Shown piece by piece: positions 63,236-64,000 of a stretch of 64,000 nt of DNA (the stretch's first letter is position 1; every line of letters begins with the position of its first letter). The position numbers were made by a program, and so were the translations under genes. The notes beneath the pieces were generated by a model that saw nothing but the letters and a program-made list of their open reading frames with translations, was not told the origin of the DNA and did not search any database. This stretch comes from Tethya wilhelma (lineage: Eukaryota > Porifera > Demospongiae > Tethyida > Tethyidae), in assembly GCA_964030475.1 (NCBI GenBank), contig CAXIPT010000002.1, forward strand, positions 6,153,820 to 6,217,819. Direction: 5' to 3'.

Positions 63236-64000
63236 TACAGCATTTTATATCGAGAGTTTCAAAGCTGCCTAGATTTTGTTTGCTGCCTTTTCGCCAGCAA
63301 ACGAGTCAAAAAGGACGTAATCTGCATGAAATGAAGTTTCACTATATAGTCAAAGTTGGCTAGATGTCTTTTGTTTGTCTGGAAATCGCGTTCAAGTAAG
63401 TCAGTTAGGAAGGAAGGAGAACAAAATCGCACTCTTGTGGCTTCTCGCCAGCGCTCTCTCCAGAGTGCTCTAGAGACTTTCTGACAGTTTTCTTCGTTAA
63501 TACGGTAAGAAAACTGTATGGGGGAGGCTATGAAATGCATTTGAAGGCTTATCTTCCTTTTCTTGAAAGTTTATAAGCATCAACATTTTGTATTGTGTCA
63601 ATGGGACAGTCGGCCCATTCCTACTATACGTACTACCGTACGTATGATAGTCCTATAGTACTTGCTCCTTGAAGCTTAGTGTTGAGTACTTTGTTGTCGT
63701 TGTCTTCCTGCATGACTTAGGCTATAATGTTGTGACCATGTCCTTTTCCTCCAGAAAAGATTGACCTTTCTGAAAATGGAGTGTCCTCTAGTTCTGTGGG
63801 TGTCACTGGGTGAGCAAAAGTGCAACCATATGCATTGGGATGATAGTGGTATTGATACTATAAATTTTAACTTAATGGTGACCTCAATGCCGTGTCAATG
63901 GGGAATCCCCTTCACTACAACACCCTCAGTCCCTGGTGACTGTATGATGTGCCGAAATTGAGACATGCCTTGTGCCCATTTCTACATAATAGTTAGAGGA

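Larger units (their letters stand above)
59870..63960 (+). pseudogene. Fossil third copy of the adhesion receptor 3' end
   Basis: Scattered matches in order: 59880-60535 to the intron at 34850-35360; 61034-61110 to exon 28 (stops, donor altered); 61199-61278 to exon 29 with small indels; 61310-61430 to the following intron, closer to copy 2 than to the intact gene; 63755-63945 to the last exon with frame changes. Helix exons are missing. Transposon blocks (60540-61010 inverted, 62336-63650) separate the pieces. Non-functional. Confidence 0.75.

Noticed and set aside
63259..63540. 93-codon minus-strand frame (LLERDFQTNKRH...)
   Set aside because: Falls in the repeated composite transposon module. 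Equivalent positions in other copies are not open.
1..64000. tRNA, rRNA, CRISPR or bacterial operon content
   Set aside because: No tRNA-like cloverleaf or B-box, no regular spacer array, and genes are intron-split. Repeats are TIR transposons and microsatellites.

Overview
The window is eukaryotic and almost certainly from a demosponge. Genes are split by short GT-AG introns, intergenic DNA is AT-rich and dense with small inverted-repeat transposons, and the tandem 165-residue proteins have the layout of geodin, the known sponge beta-gamma-crystallin. Exon structures were inferred by eye from splice signals, phase continuity and family motifs. Seven single N characters look like collapsed scaffold gaps.

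Layout. 1-599 (minus): partial KDM4/JMJD2-like histone demethylase ending in its PHD region. 662-1690: dead non-LTR retrotransposon with a restriction-like endonuclease domain. 2081-3560 (minus): gene joining a CARD-like death fold to an immunoglobulin domain. 3952-39982 (plus): adhesion-type GPCR read as 30 exons and about 1,279 residues (signal peptide, two Calx-beta, Ig-like, HRM, GAIN/GPS, seven helices, cytoplasmic tail). Its HRM domain is split by an intron of about 23.7 kb (9731-33424).

Inside that intron, all on the opposite strand, lie a secreted aerolysin-type pore-forming protein gene (12210-13436) and a tandem array of geodin-like crystallin genes (15225, 18447, 24408, 27546, 30834) in units of about 3.2 kb, plus one unit whose gene is missing. 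Each crystallin has the same TATA box and upstream block of 75-bp subrepeats. A sixth, frame-broken copy sits outside the host gene at 54981-55494.

Downstream come a Ty3/gypsy scrap (40086-40600), a single-exon multi-pass membrane protein (41347-43728, minus), a partial second copy of the receptor's membrane half with a destroyed splice donor (51219-53830), a kinesin-3 FHA/coiled-coil fragment without a motor (57510-59167), and fossils of a third receptor 3' end (59870-63950). The remainder is transposons, microsatellites and unexplained AT-rich DNA.

The most interesting arrangement is the nested cluster. An aerolysin-type gene sits beside beta-gamma-crystallin genes, and these two domains are fused in the amphibian beta-gamma-CAT pore-forming protein. 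Their co-location inside an adhesion receptor gene suggests, but does not prove, a secreted two-component defence or endocytic system.
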